A program made the position numbers and the translations under genes. A DNA stretch of 64,000 nucleotides. Origin: Marvania coccoides. Taxonomy: Eukaryota > Chlorophyta > Trebouxiophyceae > Chlorellales > Chlorellaceae. The notes under the pieces were generated by a model. It was given only the letters and a program-made list of their open reading frames with translations. It did no database searches and was not told the origin of the DNA. The stretch lies in NCBI GenBank assembly GCA_963854735.1, contig OY978098.1:2740001-2804000 (forward strand), in the 5' to 3' direction. Shown here piece by piece: positions 20,788 to 31,168 of this stretch (position 1 is the first letter of the stretch; every line of letters begins with the position of its first letter).

Positions 20788-21207
20788 ATTTGGCTGCTAC
20801 TTTTGTCGGTGTTGTTGGACGACGGCAAGAGGCAGGGAGGCCCCAGCTGCTGGAAAGGCACGGGTATTCCCTGGGCCTTTTGAAACTTGAATTTTTTCAT
20901 AACGTGCATTATGTTTAATGTGTTTGTTCGTCCCATTTTTTTCAATCGTTTAATGACTCGAGAATCAAAACTTTAACTCTAAACAGCAAAGACCTGCGGC
21001 CTCTCACGCGTGGTACAACCTCCACAAATACGAATCCAGCTCAAAACATCAACTCAAAGCCTCAAGATCCGCACACCGTCCGCTCAACAACCAAGTTCTC
21101 GCAAAAAAGAATGGAAAATTGCGAGCTGCAGCTGTCTCGCCAAAACGAGGCTCAGGGGCAAAATTAAAATCCTATATTTTATAATAAATTAATGAAACTG
21201 TCCGAGG
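20788..21207 (+). other. Short intergenic region between co-directional genes
   Basis: Contains the 3' UTR of the rhodanese gene and the 5' region of NAGS. Nothing else is supported. Confidence 0.5.
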
Positions 21208-23389
21208 ATGGCGCCAGCCTCGAACGTTTCCACGGCGGCCCTCCAGGGTTGCCCTAATAACGCGAGGGCTTCAAAACTCGGGTTTGCAGCGCCGATGAGG
21301 CCTGCGGCATCGCAGATGAAACAATGGCCACACTGCCTACGCCTGCAACACGCCAACGCCGCCCTATCCCCCCCTCGGCCGCACAGGGCCAACCACCGCT
21401 CCGCCTGCCCGGCGACGCCGCAGGCAGCCTCGAGCAGCTCAGGGCCCAACTCCCGCCCCCTTGCCGGCACCACGGAGACCATCGAAAAGGAGGACTACAG
21501 CACGTTTGTCCGGTGAGGCCCAATTTCTTTACCGTATTTAGTAGGGTGACAGGGGCAGCAATCTGGCACCCCCTTGTTTTGGTCCCTTTCTCCCTTAAAT
21601 AGCTTGCGCTTACGTATTAACATCTCTCCCCTCCCCCCAGGTTCCTCCACCTGGCTTCTCCCTACGTTGTGGGCCACCGGGGCCGCGTCTTTGTCATCGT
21701 GATTCCCGGCGAAGCCATGCAGCAGAAGGACCGCGTGGTGCCGTTCCTAGAAGACATCCTGCTGCTGCACGGGCTGGGGGTTCAGCTGGTGATCGTCGCC
21801 GGCGCGAGGGAGGTCATCGACGAGGCGCTGCGGCGGGAGAAGCTGGAGCCGCGGTGGGAGGGGGCGTACAGAGTCACTGACGAAGTAACAATGCGGGTGG
21901 CGGTGGAGGCAGCGGGCAGCATCAGCACGGAGATTGCCGCGCAGCTGTCCCGCGCGCCTTCCATCCCCATGATGCGGCGGCACGCGCGCGGCGAAGGCAA
22001 TTGGAATTTTTCTCCGGCGGTGCAGGTGGTCAGCGGCAATTACGTGACCGCCAAGCGACGAGGCATCGTCAACGGCGTGGACTTTGGGTACATGGGGCAA
22101 GTGCGCTTCGTGCAGCGGGAGTCGCTGCGGCGGCAGCTGGACGCCGGCAACATTGTGCTGCTCACCAACGTCGGCGTTTCCACCTCTGGGGAGCTGCTCA
22201 ACTGCAACTCCTACGACGTGGCCACCCACGCCGCGGTGGAGCTGCAGGCGGACAAGCTGCTGATGCTGACTGGGGAGGACGTGCGAGAGTTGGCTCTGCC
22301 GCATTACCTGCCACTGGCCGATGCCGAGTCGCTGATATATCGCCACATGTGCGCCCCCGGGGACGACGCCTGCGTGGTGAAGTCGCTGGACTCCATGGGA
22401 CAGCGGCAGCAGCAGCGCAGTGGTAGCTGGACCGAGGAGGGCAACGGGAATGGATTTTCGGCTGCAGGGGTTCAGAAAAGCACGGCCAACGGCAGCAGCT
22501 TCCCTTCTTCCCCGCTCTCCAACGGCGGCCTTTCCTCCTCTTCCTCCAACGGCATGGAGATGCTGCTGGATCTGGACATGTGGCGGCAGTCTGGCGCCCC
22601 CCAGGCCGTTGTGTCAGCGGTGGTGGCGTGCCGTGCCGGAGTGAAGCGAGCTCACCTCATTGACATGGACGAAGACGGAGCGGTGCTGCTGGAGATGTAC
22701 ACCAGAGACGGCATCACCGGGGTGTGCATGATCGCCGCGGACTTGTGAGTTGATTGATTAGTCGCTTGGTTTATTCTCTCGCGGGTTTTTGTTTTTTTGG
22801 CAAATTGTGAACAATACCATTTCATTCAGATTCTTATAGTATATTCAATTTCCCCTCTTCCTCCTGCAGGTACGAGGGCATTCGAAGGGCGGGGGGTGGA
22901 GACGTCCCTGGGGTCACCCGCCTGCTGAGCCTGCTGGCAGAGGGAGGCCACGACATCCCGTTCGCGCCCATAGAAGCCGCAGACCACCTCGAACGCATCA
23001 CAGTGGTAGAGCGGGAGGGCAGGGTGCTGGCGTGCGCGGAATGGGAAGATCTGGGGGTGTCGCCAGACGGGCTTCGCACCGCTGAGCTCGCTGCGTTCAT
23101 CGTGGACCCATCGTTCAGGAGGCAGGGGCTGGGAGACTCGCTACTGGACTACGTGGAGCAGGCGCTGCGGCAGCGTGGGTTCCGCCGGGTGGTGCTGGTG
23201 GCGGAGCAGGGCAGCTACGAGTGGTTTGGGCAGCGGGCGTTTGAGAACGAGGGGTCTGCGGCGGCTTCCAGCTTAATTCCCGAGAGCAGGGCCAGCAGGG
23301 CGGACCCTGTGGCCAAGCTGCTGGTGAAATCGATCCTGGAGTTGGATGCTGCGCTGGATGCGCCGGCAGGCAAGCGAATTGGATTTTAG
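21208..23389 (+). CDS. NAGS: N-acetylglutamate synthase (amino-acid kinase + GNAT), plastid
   Basis: Three exons (21208-21512, 21641-22744, 22870-23389) encode 642 aa. Residues 1-90 are a Ser/Pro/Ala-rich transit peptide. Residues about 100-300 form the amino-acid-kinase-like domain (FVIVIPGEAM, LVIVAGAREVIDEALR, NIVLLTNVGVSTSGELLN) as in ArgA and plant NAGS, where it binds arginine for feedback control. A Ser/Gly/Asn-rich insert sits at about 395-450. The C-terminal GNAT domain carries the acetyl-CoA loop RRQGLG near residue 553 and a YEWFGQRAF segment. It makes N-acetylglutamate from acetyl-CoA and glutamate, the first step of chloroplast arginine synthesis. Length and domain order fit the plant-type enzyme. 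The insert is longer than I expect for land plants. Confidence 0.92.
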
Positions 23390-23697
23390 CAGGCGTCTCA
23401 GTCTGTAGGTATAGTTAATTTGACTATAGAGTGGGGATATAAATGTGTGTTTAGTTGTTTTATTCTGTTTTCTGATGTTGCTGGTTTCTGCTACGTAGCT
23501 CTATATAGTAGTTTTTCCGAGTACTGATTTTATTTATTATTATTTTTCTGTATTTCTAATTCTTCTTCTGAGCGTCTTAATTCTTAAACATAACCGAATT
23601 TCATGTTAAAATAGTATGGCAGTTCACAGTAACAGCGAGGAAAAAGAGACGGGAAAAAAAAGAGCTGAAAAGCGCCATTGTTGCCATGCACACATTG
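23390..23697. other. Convergent intergenic region
   Basis: AT-rich spacer shared by the 3' ends of NAGS (+) and the MIF gene (-). No gene seen. Confidence 0.6.
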
Positions 23698-24338
23698 TTA
23701 GAAAGTCGCTCCTTGCCACCCGAACTCATTGCCCGCGGGGGAGGTGAACTTGATGTAAAAGCGGGAAGGGCTGACGCCCAGCGCCCTCTCAACCACAGGC
23801 ATGATTGCTGCGGAAATGGCAGCGTTCTTTCCATGAAACCCGCCAATGCTGATCAGCTCAGCATGCGCACAAGGCTCCTCGGTGCCCCCAAAGCTGCACA
23901 GCAACAAGCAGGAAACCCGGTAAATCGAGAGCATAACAAATTAAGCCCTGAATTTTGCTGGATTGTAGCAGCGTAAATTCTTCGGAAAAATTCCGCCGAG
24001 GAGTGCTCAAGATTGTCGGGTGTTGGAAATAAAAGAACTCGCCTCATGGGGGTGTCAGTGATGAGGGAGATGCACACGTACATCTCGGGTTTGCCCACAG
24101 CTGAGGCTACCACTTTTGAGAGGTCGGAAACCACCTGGGAGGCGGTCACCCGATCTCCAGGAACTGAAACAGTTGGTGAGAGAAATGGGGGTCAAAATGA
24201 CGGCGGGGAAGGGAAAAAATGCTATAGAGCAAGGTACTTGTTGGCAATCGAGCGGGGAAAAAAATCAAGTGTCGCAGAGATTGGGGATTTGAAAAAAAAT
24301 AGCGTCGCACCGTTGGTCACAAGGGTAAACACCGGCAT
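23698..24338 (-). CDS. MIF/D-dopachrome tautomerase-like protein
   Basis: Three exons (24338-24311, 24163-24043, 23893-23698) encode 114 aa, the canonical MIF length. The second intron uses a GC donor (ATGAG|GCGAGT); no GT site restores the frame. The protein starts MPVFTLVTN, so after Met removal Pro becomes the N-terminal catalytic base of the tautomerase family. Other family marks are GKPEMYVCISL, SFGGTEEPCAHAELISIGG and SPSRFYIKF. The CxxC oxidoreductase motif of animal MIF is reduced to CAHA, as in plant MIF/DDT-like proteins. It is a small cytosolic or peroxisomal homotrimer in relatives; the cellular role in algae is unclear. It shares a 217-bp divergent promoter region with MCM9. Confidence 0.88.
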
Positions 24339-24555
24339 GCTTGGCAGCTCAAGAACAACACAAAGTTTTCTTTACGCTGCAACGCACAAAGGGTCGCACA
24401 CAAGCCTGCTGTGCTGGTCAGCTAACGGAGCGAACGGTTCGCAAATCAAATTTACAAGGACAGTTTCCGTCGCATAGGGCGTCAGATTCAGTTTAAAATC
24501 CTACAAATTTCTGTTTACCCTGTAGTCACCATGTGAAGCCGCGCTTGCACGAAAA
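24339..24555. promoter_or_regulatory. Divergent promoter region, MIF-like (-) / MCM9 (+)
   Basis: Only 217 bases separate the two start codons, so both promoters must lie here. No clear TATA box or recognised operator is visible; the assignment rests on geometry alone. Confidence 0.5.
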
Positions 24556-26813
24556 ATGGACGACTGCACCCCTCCAACTGATGAATTTGCAGAAGAGGAC
24601 AAAATTTTCGTTCCGTTTTTGCTGAAACACAGCAAACGCGAGCTGATGCAGATAATGCAAGCACCTGATTGCGAGCAGCACTACGGCGTGCCCATCAGTC
24701 TGGCCCGCTTGGCCGCTGAGGACCAAAGCGCCGTCGACTTTGTCATCGCCTCCCCACGCGCAGTCCTCCCTTTAATGGACGCTGCCCTCCTCAAAGCGCA
24801 GCATGCGCTGCTGCAGGAGCCGCTCGCCGACCGCCACCTCCTCTCCCCGAAAGAAAATGTCCACGCCCGCCTCTCTGGCCTTTCGCTCTTTCTCGACAAG
24901 AGCTGCCCCGCCGCCAGCCCCCACATCGGTGAAGTGAGCTCCGCGCACATCGACAAAATCATCACCGTGTGCGGCACGGTGGTGCGCGCCGGCGCTGTGA
25001 AGCTTTTGGAGGTGCGACGCCTTTACGAGTGCAGGAGCTGCCGCAGCAGATTCGTGGTGGCCGCAGACCTGGAGCAGGGGGCCACGATGCAGCTCCCGGC
25101 GGCCTGCCCCTCTGTCAAGGCCGCCCCTTGCGTGGGCGCCAGTTTTAAGCACTGCGAGGACGTATCGGTGTTCACAAACTTTCAGGAGGTGCAGGTGCAG
25201 GGGGGGAGGCACTTTATGGCGGGGGCGGCGGCGCCCAGGGCGCTGACAGTCATTCTGCAGGACGAGCTGGCTGATGCATGCCAGGTTGGAGGTAAGGGAG
25301 AAAATATCACTGACATTTTAATTTCTTAGTTTCCCATTCCCTATAATACCCTGGGCAATCTGCATTGCGTTTACTCTTCCTTTTCTCCCTTAAAAAAACC
25401 GCAATTGTAGAGGTAGTGCAGGTAACTGGGGTGGTGCTGCGGCAGTGGGGCCCCACCTTTCCCGGCATTCGCTGCCACGTCGGTCTGGCGCTGCAAGCCA
25501 CAGCCCTGCACATGGCTGGAGACAGGCGCACTGCAGTGGATGTGCCCGACGACATGGCCGCCTCTTTTCAACAGCGATGGGACGCGGCCTACAGAGCAGG
25601 CGCTCCATTTGCCGCACGCGACGCCCTGCTCAGTTCGTTTTGCCCGCAGCTGTGCGGTCTGTTCAGCGTGAAGCTGGCCTCCATGCTGATGCTCATCGGC
25701 GGCATATCGCGACGCAGTGGCAATGATGGAGACAACCCTGACAGCGGCGGCGGTCCCCGCAGCGAAATTCACTTTTTGCTGATCGGGGACCCCGGCACTG
25801 GAAAATCGCAAATCCAGCGGTTTGTGAGCCGCCTGGCGCCGCGGGCGGTGCTCACCAGCGGCAAGTCGTCCTCCGCCGCGGGGCTGACGGCGGCAGCGGT
25901 TAAAGATGGCGTGCACTGGACTCTGGAAGCGGGGGCCCTTGTGCTGGCAGATGGGGGAGTGTGCTGCATAGATGAGTTCGACGCGGTGCGCCAAGCGGAC
26001 CGTGCGGCGCTGCACGAAGCCATGGAGCAGCAGACCTGCTCGGTGGCCAAAGCGGGCATGGTGACGACTCTGCACACGCGGGCCTCAGTGTTCGGGACCT
26101 GCAACCCTCGCGGCCACAAGCGGTACAATCCGCGCCGCCCCCTGGCGGAGCAGCTTGACATCTCAGGCCCGCTGCTGAGTCGGTTCGACGTGGTGTTGCT
26201 GCTGCTGGATGACTTAAACCCTGCATGGGACGAGGCAGTGGCAGACCACATCCTAGCTTCTCACTCTCGGGGCCCGGTAGCTGCCACTCCCACCCCTCCC
26301 CCGGGCGGTGCGGAAGAAGGTGCATGGGGGGTGGAGTCGCTGCGGCAGTACATTTCTTGGGCTAAAACTAAATTTCAACCGACCATGTCCCCGGCAGCTG
26401 AGGAGGTGCTGTCAGGGTACTACCAGATGCGGAGGGCGGCGGAGGGGCGACACGCCGCACGCACCACGCTGCGGCTGCTGGAGAGCCTGGTGCGGCTGGC
26501 GCAGGCGCACGCCAAGCTGATGGCAAAGCACCGGGTGGACGTGGCTGACGCGGCGGTGGCAGTGGCGCTGGTGGACTCGTCAGTGGTGGATGGAGAGGCG
26601 GTGCTGAGGATGGGCGTGGGCGTGGGTTTGGCGGCGCCTGGCGATCAGTTTCACGAGGCGCCTGATGCAGCGGTTGGTCAACTGGCAGCAGCGGTGGAGG
26701 CGGCAGTGCTGAGGGCGGTGAGGGAGGCAGCACCTGCTGCGGGGCTGCTGCAGTGGAACCCTGGAAGTGGCGACGGGGGAGGCGGTGGTGGTGGCAATGG
26801 GGGTTGGGGATAA
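24556..26813 (+). CDS. MCM9: MCM9 DNA helicase
   Basis: Two exons (24556-25291, 25411-26813) encode 712 aa. The N-domain shows NVHARLSGL, VCGTVVRAGAVKLLEVRRLY and a zinc-binding region (CRSC...CPS...C). The AAA+ core has Walker A GDPGTGKS at about 371, Walker B CCIDEF at about 430, the EAMEQQTCSVAKAG segment and the arginine-finger SRFD at about 501. The segment pattern (NxHARxSGL, VTGVVLRQWGP, ALxxxMExQTxSVAKAG) points to MCM9 rather than MCM2-7 or MCM8. MCM9 pairs with MCM8 in a helicase for homologous recombination and mismatch-linked repair. The C-terminal tail is a short Gly-rich run, without the long disordered extension of vertebrate MCM9. Confidence 0.9.
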
Positions 26814-27388
26814 GCGAAGAAAAAACCTGAAGAGAAAACCCCTTTCTATTGAAACTCACAAGAGAGCTGAGAATATGCCCGTAACTCAGTTTGCAAGCCA
26901 ATTTAAATTCTATGAATTGGGAGTTGCTAATTTTTTTTTTTTCAAACCAATTTTAAGAAGGCGTTTCGCTCCGAGCGATGTTGTTTTTTGAATCGATTTT
27001 GAATATTAAATGTATTAATTCGAAGGGGAAATGGGCTGAAAACGAATGAGAAATGCTGTTCTTATTTGCAACTAATAGAGAGAAATGCTGAGGACACCAT
27101 ATAACTCGCGGTGGCCATTACTACTCTTCATAACATATGCAATAATTCAGCCAGCAACCGCTGCTGGGCGGTACGCCAGAGGCTTGCAAGCAATGTACCC
27201 GGCGCAAACCAGAGTCCCTCAGAGCTTGATCTTGACAAACCAAACCCTGGAGACCACTCTACAGCACATCGTCCTGCCCGAATCCTCCTCCCATCAGGCG
27301 ACCACCAAGGGCACAATTTGTTCACTACAATGCGATACAGAGTTTTCGACCCCCAGAAGAGAAATCGGCGGTGAGGGAAGCAGCAGCG
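26814..27388 (+). other. Intergenic region with ambiguous coding content
   Basis: Follows the MCM9 stop. From about 27085 two overlapping plus-strand frames stay open (27085-27651 and 27111-27374). One begins with a hydrophobic stretch, the other ends at a GTGAGG donor-like site, but neither connects by a believable intron to the frame at 27389. Undecided. Confidence 0.3.
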
Positions 27389-27739
27389 ATGCCGACAGGG
27401 GCGGTGCTTTCAGCTGTAAATGTGGCTGTGCACCACTGGCAGCCGCCCCGCAAACACGCGTTTTGGGTGGTGCTGTGGGTGACGCTGGGCAGTTTTATGG
27501 GCGGCGTGGTGGTGGTGCTTTGGCTGCATTTTTGCTCCAAAGAGGCGCCGTCGCAGTCCTCAAGGAGGCGGCTCAGCAACAGCCGCCGGGCACACCCGCA
27601 ACAGAAAAACGCTGGAAAATGTGTGAACTTGATTATAAAATCGTACAATAATAGCGAGGATTTTTTTGACGGCACCTCTTGTTTCTTCTTCCCCATTTTT
27701 TTTTGTATCGACTTACTTCTTGTTTCCATTACTACTTAA
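27389..27739 (+). CDS. Possible small single-TM protein, unknown
   Basis: ATG 27389 opens a frame of 116 codons. Residues 1-25 are polar. Residues about 28-48 form a convincing membrane helix (FWVVLWVTLGSFMGGVVVVL) flanked by Lys/His before and a basic Ser/Arg region after (SSRRRLSNSRRAH). GC-rich codons end near 27615. The remaining frame to TAA 27737-27739 is AT-rich with Phe runs, so the true C-terminus may come earlier by splicing. No family recognised; gene model uncertain. Confidence 0.3.
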   Translation: MPTGAVLSAVNVAVHHWQPPRKHAFWVVLWVTLGSFMGGVVVVLWLHFCSKEAPSQSSRRRLSNSRRAHPQQKNAGKCVNLIIKSYNNSEDFFDGTSCFFFPIFFCIDLLLVSITT

Positions 27740-28059
27740 ACTCAATCAATATTCCCGTCCTTTCATCCAAATTTGGTACTATTGTACCTACAGTAAGACT
27801 TGAGAACTGAGATGGTGAGAGAGAGAAAAATTGTGGTAAAGAAGAAGGGAATGTCAATCCAGTCAAAAAACGATAACAGCACGCAAAGAGAATTTATAAC
27901 AGGATAGAGGTCTATCTAAGCAAAGGTCTTAGGTAATAGTAGTACAGAGTAGCAGCAAACCGAGCATGATCATCATGCGAGCTGCTCAAAAGAAAGAAAA
28001 AAGAAGAAAATGAAAATTCATGGCACGATTTGATTCAAAATATAAAAGGATCACCCTCT
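27740..28059. other. Intergenic region
   Basis: AT-rich convergent spacer ahead of the RlmN stop. No gene, RNA or repeat recognised. Confidence 0.5.
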
Positions 28060-29687
28060 CTACCGTTCTACCACTACGTTTGCAGCGCGGCCCACCAAGT
28101 CCTCCATGTCCCGCAGCCCATTCTTGCTGCACCCCCCTCCCCCGCCCTTTGCCATGCCCCCTCCTCCCCCCTTGGTCATGCCCTGCTCCAGCACAAGCTG
28201 CCCGCAAGCCGCCGCCACGTCCTGCCCCTTCTCCTGCCGAATCGTGGTGGGCAGCCCGTACTCGTCCTCGCAGATCCGTTTGAATTCTTCCGTGGCCCCA
28301 GCCACGGGCGCTTTGAAGTCCATGGCCGGGCTGAGGATTGGGTTCCATGGGATCAAATTGATCACCACGTCTTTGCCCTTCAGCAGCGCTCCCAGCGCGT
28401 GCGCATGCTCCGCAGTGCAGTTGAAGTCGGGTCCCAGCATCACGTACTCTATCAGCACCCGCTGCTTGGTGGTCTCCATGTAGTTGTTGACCGAGGCCAT
28501 GAGGCGGTCCAGCGGGTAGGCTCTGGCGCTGGGAACGATCTTGCGGCGGAGCTCCTGCGTGGGGGCGTGCAGGCTGAGCGCCAGCGCCACGCCCGGCATG
28601 TCAAGGGCCATCTGATTGATGCGGGGGATGACGCCGACGGTGGAGACTGTGACAGAGCGGCGGCGCAGTCCAAACACGGGGCTGATCATCAGGCGAACGG
28701 CGGATAGGACGGCAGGGTAGTTGTTCATCGGCTCTCCCATGCCCTGCGATATGAACGGGTTGTTTTAATGGCTATTCCTAACGTGTTTTGGCGGAAAATG
28801 GAACGCAAACAGGTGAAATAGATGAAATTGCGTCGTTAGTAATACAGCATAATCATATAGCTCGCGATTAATTTATTAATAGAAATGCAAAGGGGGGTAT
28901 CTCACCATGAAGACCACGTTTCTGATGGGCATGACGGTGTTGGCGTGCACCAGCTGCTCAATGATCTCGCCCGCGTTGAGGTCCGCGATGTGGCCCATGG
29001 TGCCCGTGGCGCAAAATGTGCACCCCATGGCGCAGCCCACCTGGGAAAGCAGAACAGAAAGGAAAGAAAAGCGATGAGCGAAAAATAGAAACGGAGAAAA
29101 GAATACTACAAAGTTCAAGCAGATGACGCTCCCACGATCATGAGGAAATAAACGAATATTTAAATCAATTGCTGTAGCGTGTTGTTAGAAAACAGTACCT
29201 GGGAGGACACGCAGAGGGTGGATCGCTTGCCACCAGTCGTGTCGTCGCCGCTGTCTGCACACCCAGGGGCGGGGTGCGTGGTGTCGTAGCTCATGATCAC
29301 AGACTCTACCTGTAACCCGTCCTGCAGCTCCACCAGCAGCTTCTTCGTTTCATCGGTTGATGTCGACTGGGACACCACTCTGGTGGTGAACTTGGTAAAC
29401 TTAGAATCCAGAAGGGCCTTTGCGGCCTTGGGGAGGTCGGGAACGTCGTGCCACGTCGACAAGGGGTTGCGCAGCAGGTGGCTGAAGCGGAAGGATGGAG
29501 AAGAGTGAGGCGACGGTAGGATGGAGTGAATTAAAAACAGGAGAGGATGGACTCTCGCGCAGACTCGCAACACCCACCTGTATATTTTCATGATGTGGGA
29601 GAGTTTGACGCCCGCTTCCGCGAACACCTTCTCTACAGAGGCGAAATCCCACACCGACATGGGACTCATAATTCGTTTTTTCGGCAT
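28060..29687 (-). CDS. RlmN-type radical SAM 23S rRNA (adenine-2503 C2) methyltransferase
   Basis: Four exons (29687-29578, 29481-29199, 29040-28906, 28743-28060) encode 403 aa. The radical-SAM cluster motif CX3CX2C is complete (C134, C138, C141 in VGCAMGCTFCATG). The preceding TLCVSSQ Cys (C127) and the catalytic Cys of GQDVAAACGQL (C356), which form the methyl-transfer pair in E. coli RlmN, are both present, as are GMGEPMNN and ALSLHAP. These enzymes methylate A2503 of 23S rRNA and some tRNAs; in an alga the target should be organellar rRNA or tRNA (inference). No clear transit peptide from ATG 29687. A longer start at 29738 would add 17 residues. The tail is Gly/Lys-rich. It is divergent from the COX7a-like gene, 272 bp apart. 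Confidence 0.9.
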
Positions 29688-29959
29688 GGCGGCGGCAGAG
29701 TGACTCTCTGGCAATGCGAGAATAAAATAAATATGCAAGCAAGCGCCGTGAGGTGAATTTCAAGCCGACCAAGCGAAAAAAGTGCGCAAAAACTTTGGTC
29801 TTCAAATGTCCATCCACCCTGTGATCTCGCTGTAAAAAAAGAAACTGATTCTTAATTTGTGTTGATACAAAAAGCGGTGAGTGCGGTCAGCACGCTGCCA
29901 CTAGGGTTGTTTGGAAAATTTTAATTAAAATTGCACTCTAATTTATCTGCAGGGCAACC
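29688..29959. promoter_or_regulatory. Divergent promoter region, RlmN (-) / COX7a-like (+)
   Basis: 272 bases between the two start codons. No distinctive box recognised; the assignment follows from gene geometry. A CTGCAG just before the COX7a ATG might be an acceptor of a 5' UTR intron. Confidence 0.4.
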
Positions 29960-30281
29960 ATGAGCGGCTTCGGAGCGGTTCCCGCCTTGCAGAAGGTCTT
30001 CCAGGCACGCACTGCCTATATCCACAAGATGGGATCGTGAGTCTATTTTTTTTCGTCATAGGGATTAATAAAATATGTTCTTCTTTGTTTGCCCTGGCAA
30101 CGGCTACGTTGTCTGCTCCTTATCTCCCCTCATATTCCAGTACTAATGCGTGGCGTGCCTTTGATGCAGGGCTGACACGCTGACCAGCACGATCATCCCC
30201 GCTGGCCTGTCGCTCGTCGCTGCCGCCTGCCTGGGCAAGGGCCTGTTCAGCTTGTACACCGGCATCGGAAAGCTCGATTGA
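29960..30281 (+). CDS. Plant-type COX7a-like subunit of cytochrome c oxidase
   Basis: Two exons (29960-30036, 30170-30281) encode 62 aa. The pattern of an N-terminal matrix segment (LQKVFQARTAYIHKMG), then TLTSTIIPAGLSLVAAACLG and GLFSLYTGIGK, aligns by eye with plant COX7a-like proteins (...KITSVAIP.AL...GRGIYNMS.GIGKK). It has one membrane helix (about 32-50). It should be a small structural subunit of mitochondrial complex IV. A TACTAAT branch-point-like sequence lies 27-33 nt before the intron acceptor. The family is inferred from a short protein, but the match covers the whole length. Confidence 0.75.
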
Positions 30282-31168
30282 ATGTTGCGCTGCCGCTACT
30301 TTGGGACGGAGATGGAGGCGCCAGCGCAGGCCTAAGAGCCACGCCCAGGCGTTCTTTTTGCCGCCGCCTTTTGCTTTTTCTTTATAAATGCGCTGAATAT
30401 ATGGAGGTGCATTGAGCTGTCGTTTGATATATTTTTGCTTTTGTTTTCGTATTTTGCTGCTCGCAGTTTAATGGAGCTTTGCTGTGTAAGCATTAGTAGT
30501 AGTTTGAGTGAGGCTAGCCAGCGCTGGAAGAGAAGCAGGACAAGGGCATCGCAGTTTAAGGGGCATCTTAATAAGATAAGGAGTCATCGCTGCGGCACTC
30601 CATCTCCCTCGGACGACAATAAACTGCGAAAGGAACCAGAAGGCAGCTGCAGAGCGAGAGAGCAGCCTTTCTTTTTGCGAAAGCGAGGAGGCGGGAGCCT
30701 TGATTCGCGGCTCTCTGTAATATTTTGCGAGCTAAATTCATTTATTAAGCCCACCGATGTACCCCAGGAGCTCCGGACTAGCTTACCAGGTCTGGTTGCA
30801 CAGCTTGAAAATTTTCTTGAGACTCTTTGTTACTTTCTGCACACGAGGCGCATGAACCCCGCGACTCAGAAATAGCATCACGAAGCATTGAAAACATAGA
30901 TTAACGCCAGGTGAGAGCCGCATTTTGCGCAACCCTGCATTTTCGAGCTCGAGCTCCTTCTCGAGAAAATAGCTAGCATGAGCCTGCTTCTCCTCCGAGC
31001 TTCTGTTTTATTGCTTTTAGTTGCTGTTATATATAACATCAGAGCGCAACGAACGGCATCAACTCGTTGAAAGCTTGCCGAGCCCTTGGCAAAAAACCTC
31101 ACCCCATCATCTCTCCCCACTCCTTTTCTGCCCCGCAGCCCGGCTATTTCGTGCGTTGCTTCACCTCA
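30282..31168 (+). other. Intergenic region with an unsupported 146-codon frame
   Basis: Holds the COX7a-like 3' UTR and the 5' region of the KH-domain gene. A plus-strand frame at 30435-30875 has no recognised domain and mixed composition. It could be a small gene but I cannot support it. Confidence 0.35.

Noticed and set aside
27085..27651. 188-codon frame with a signal-peptide-like start
   Set aside because: It overlaps the better TM-helix frame in another phase, its C-terminal half reads as an out-of-frame shadow (Gly/Ala/Arg rich), and no splice pair links it to anything.
30435..30875. 146-codon plus-strand frame after the COX7a-like gene
   Set aside because: No domain and composition between coding and non-coding; could be 3' UTR. 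Not enough to call a gene.
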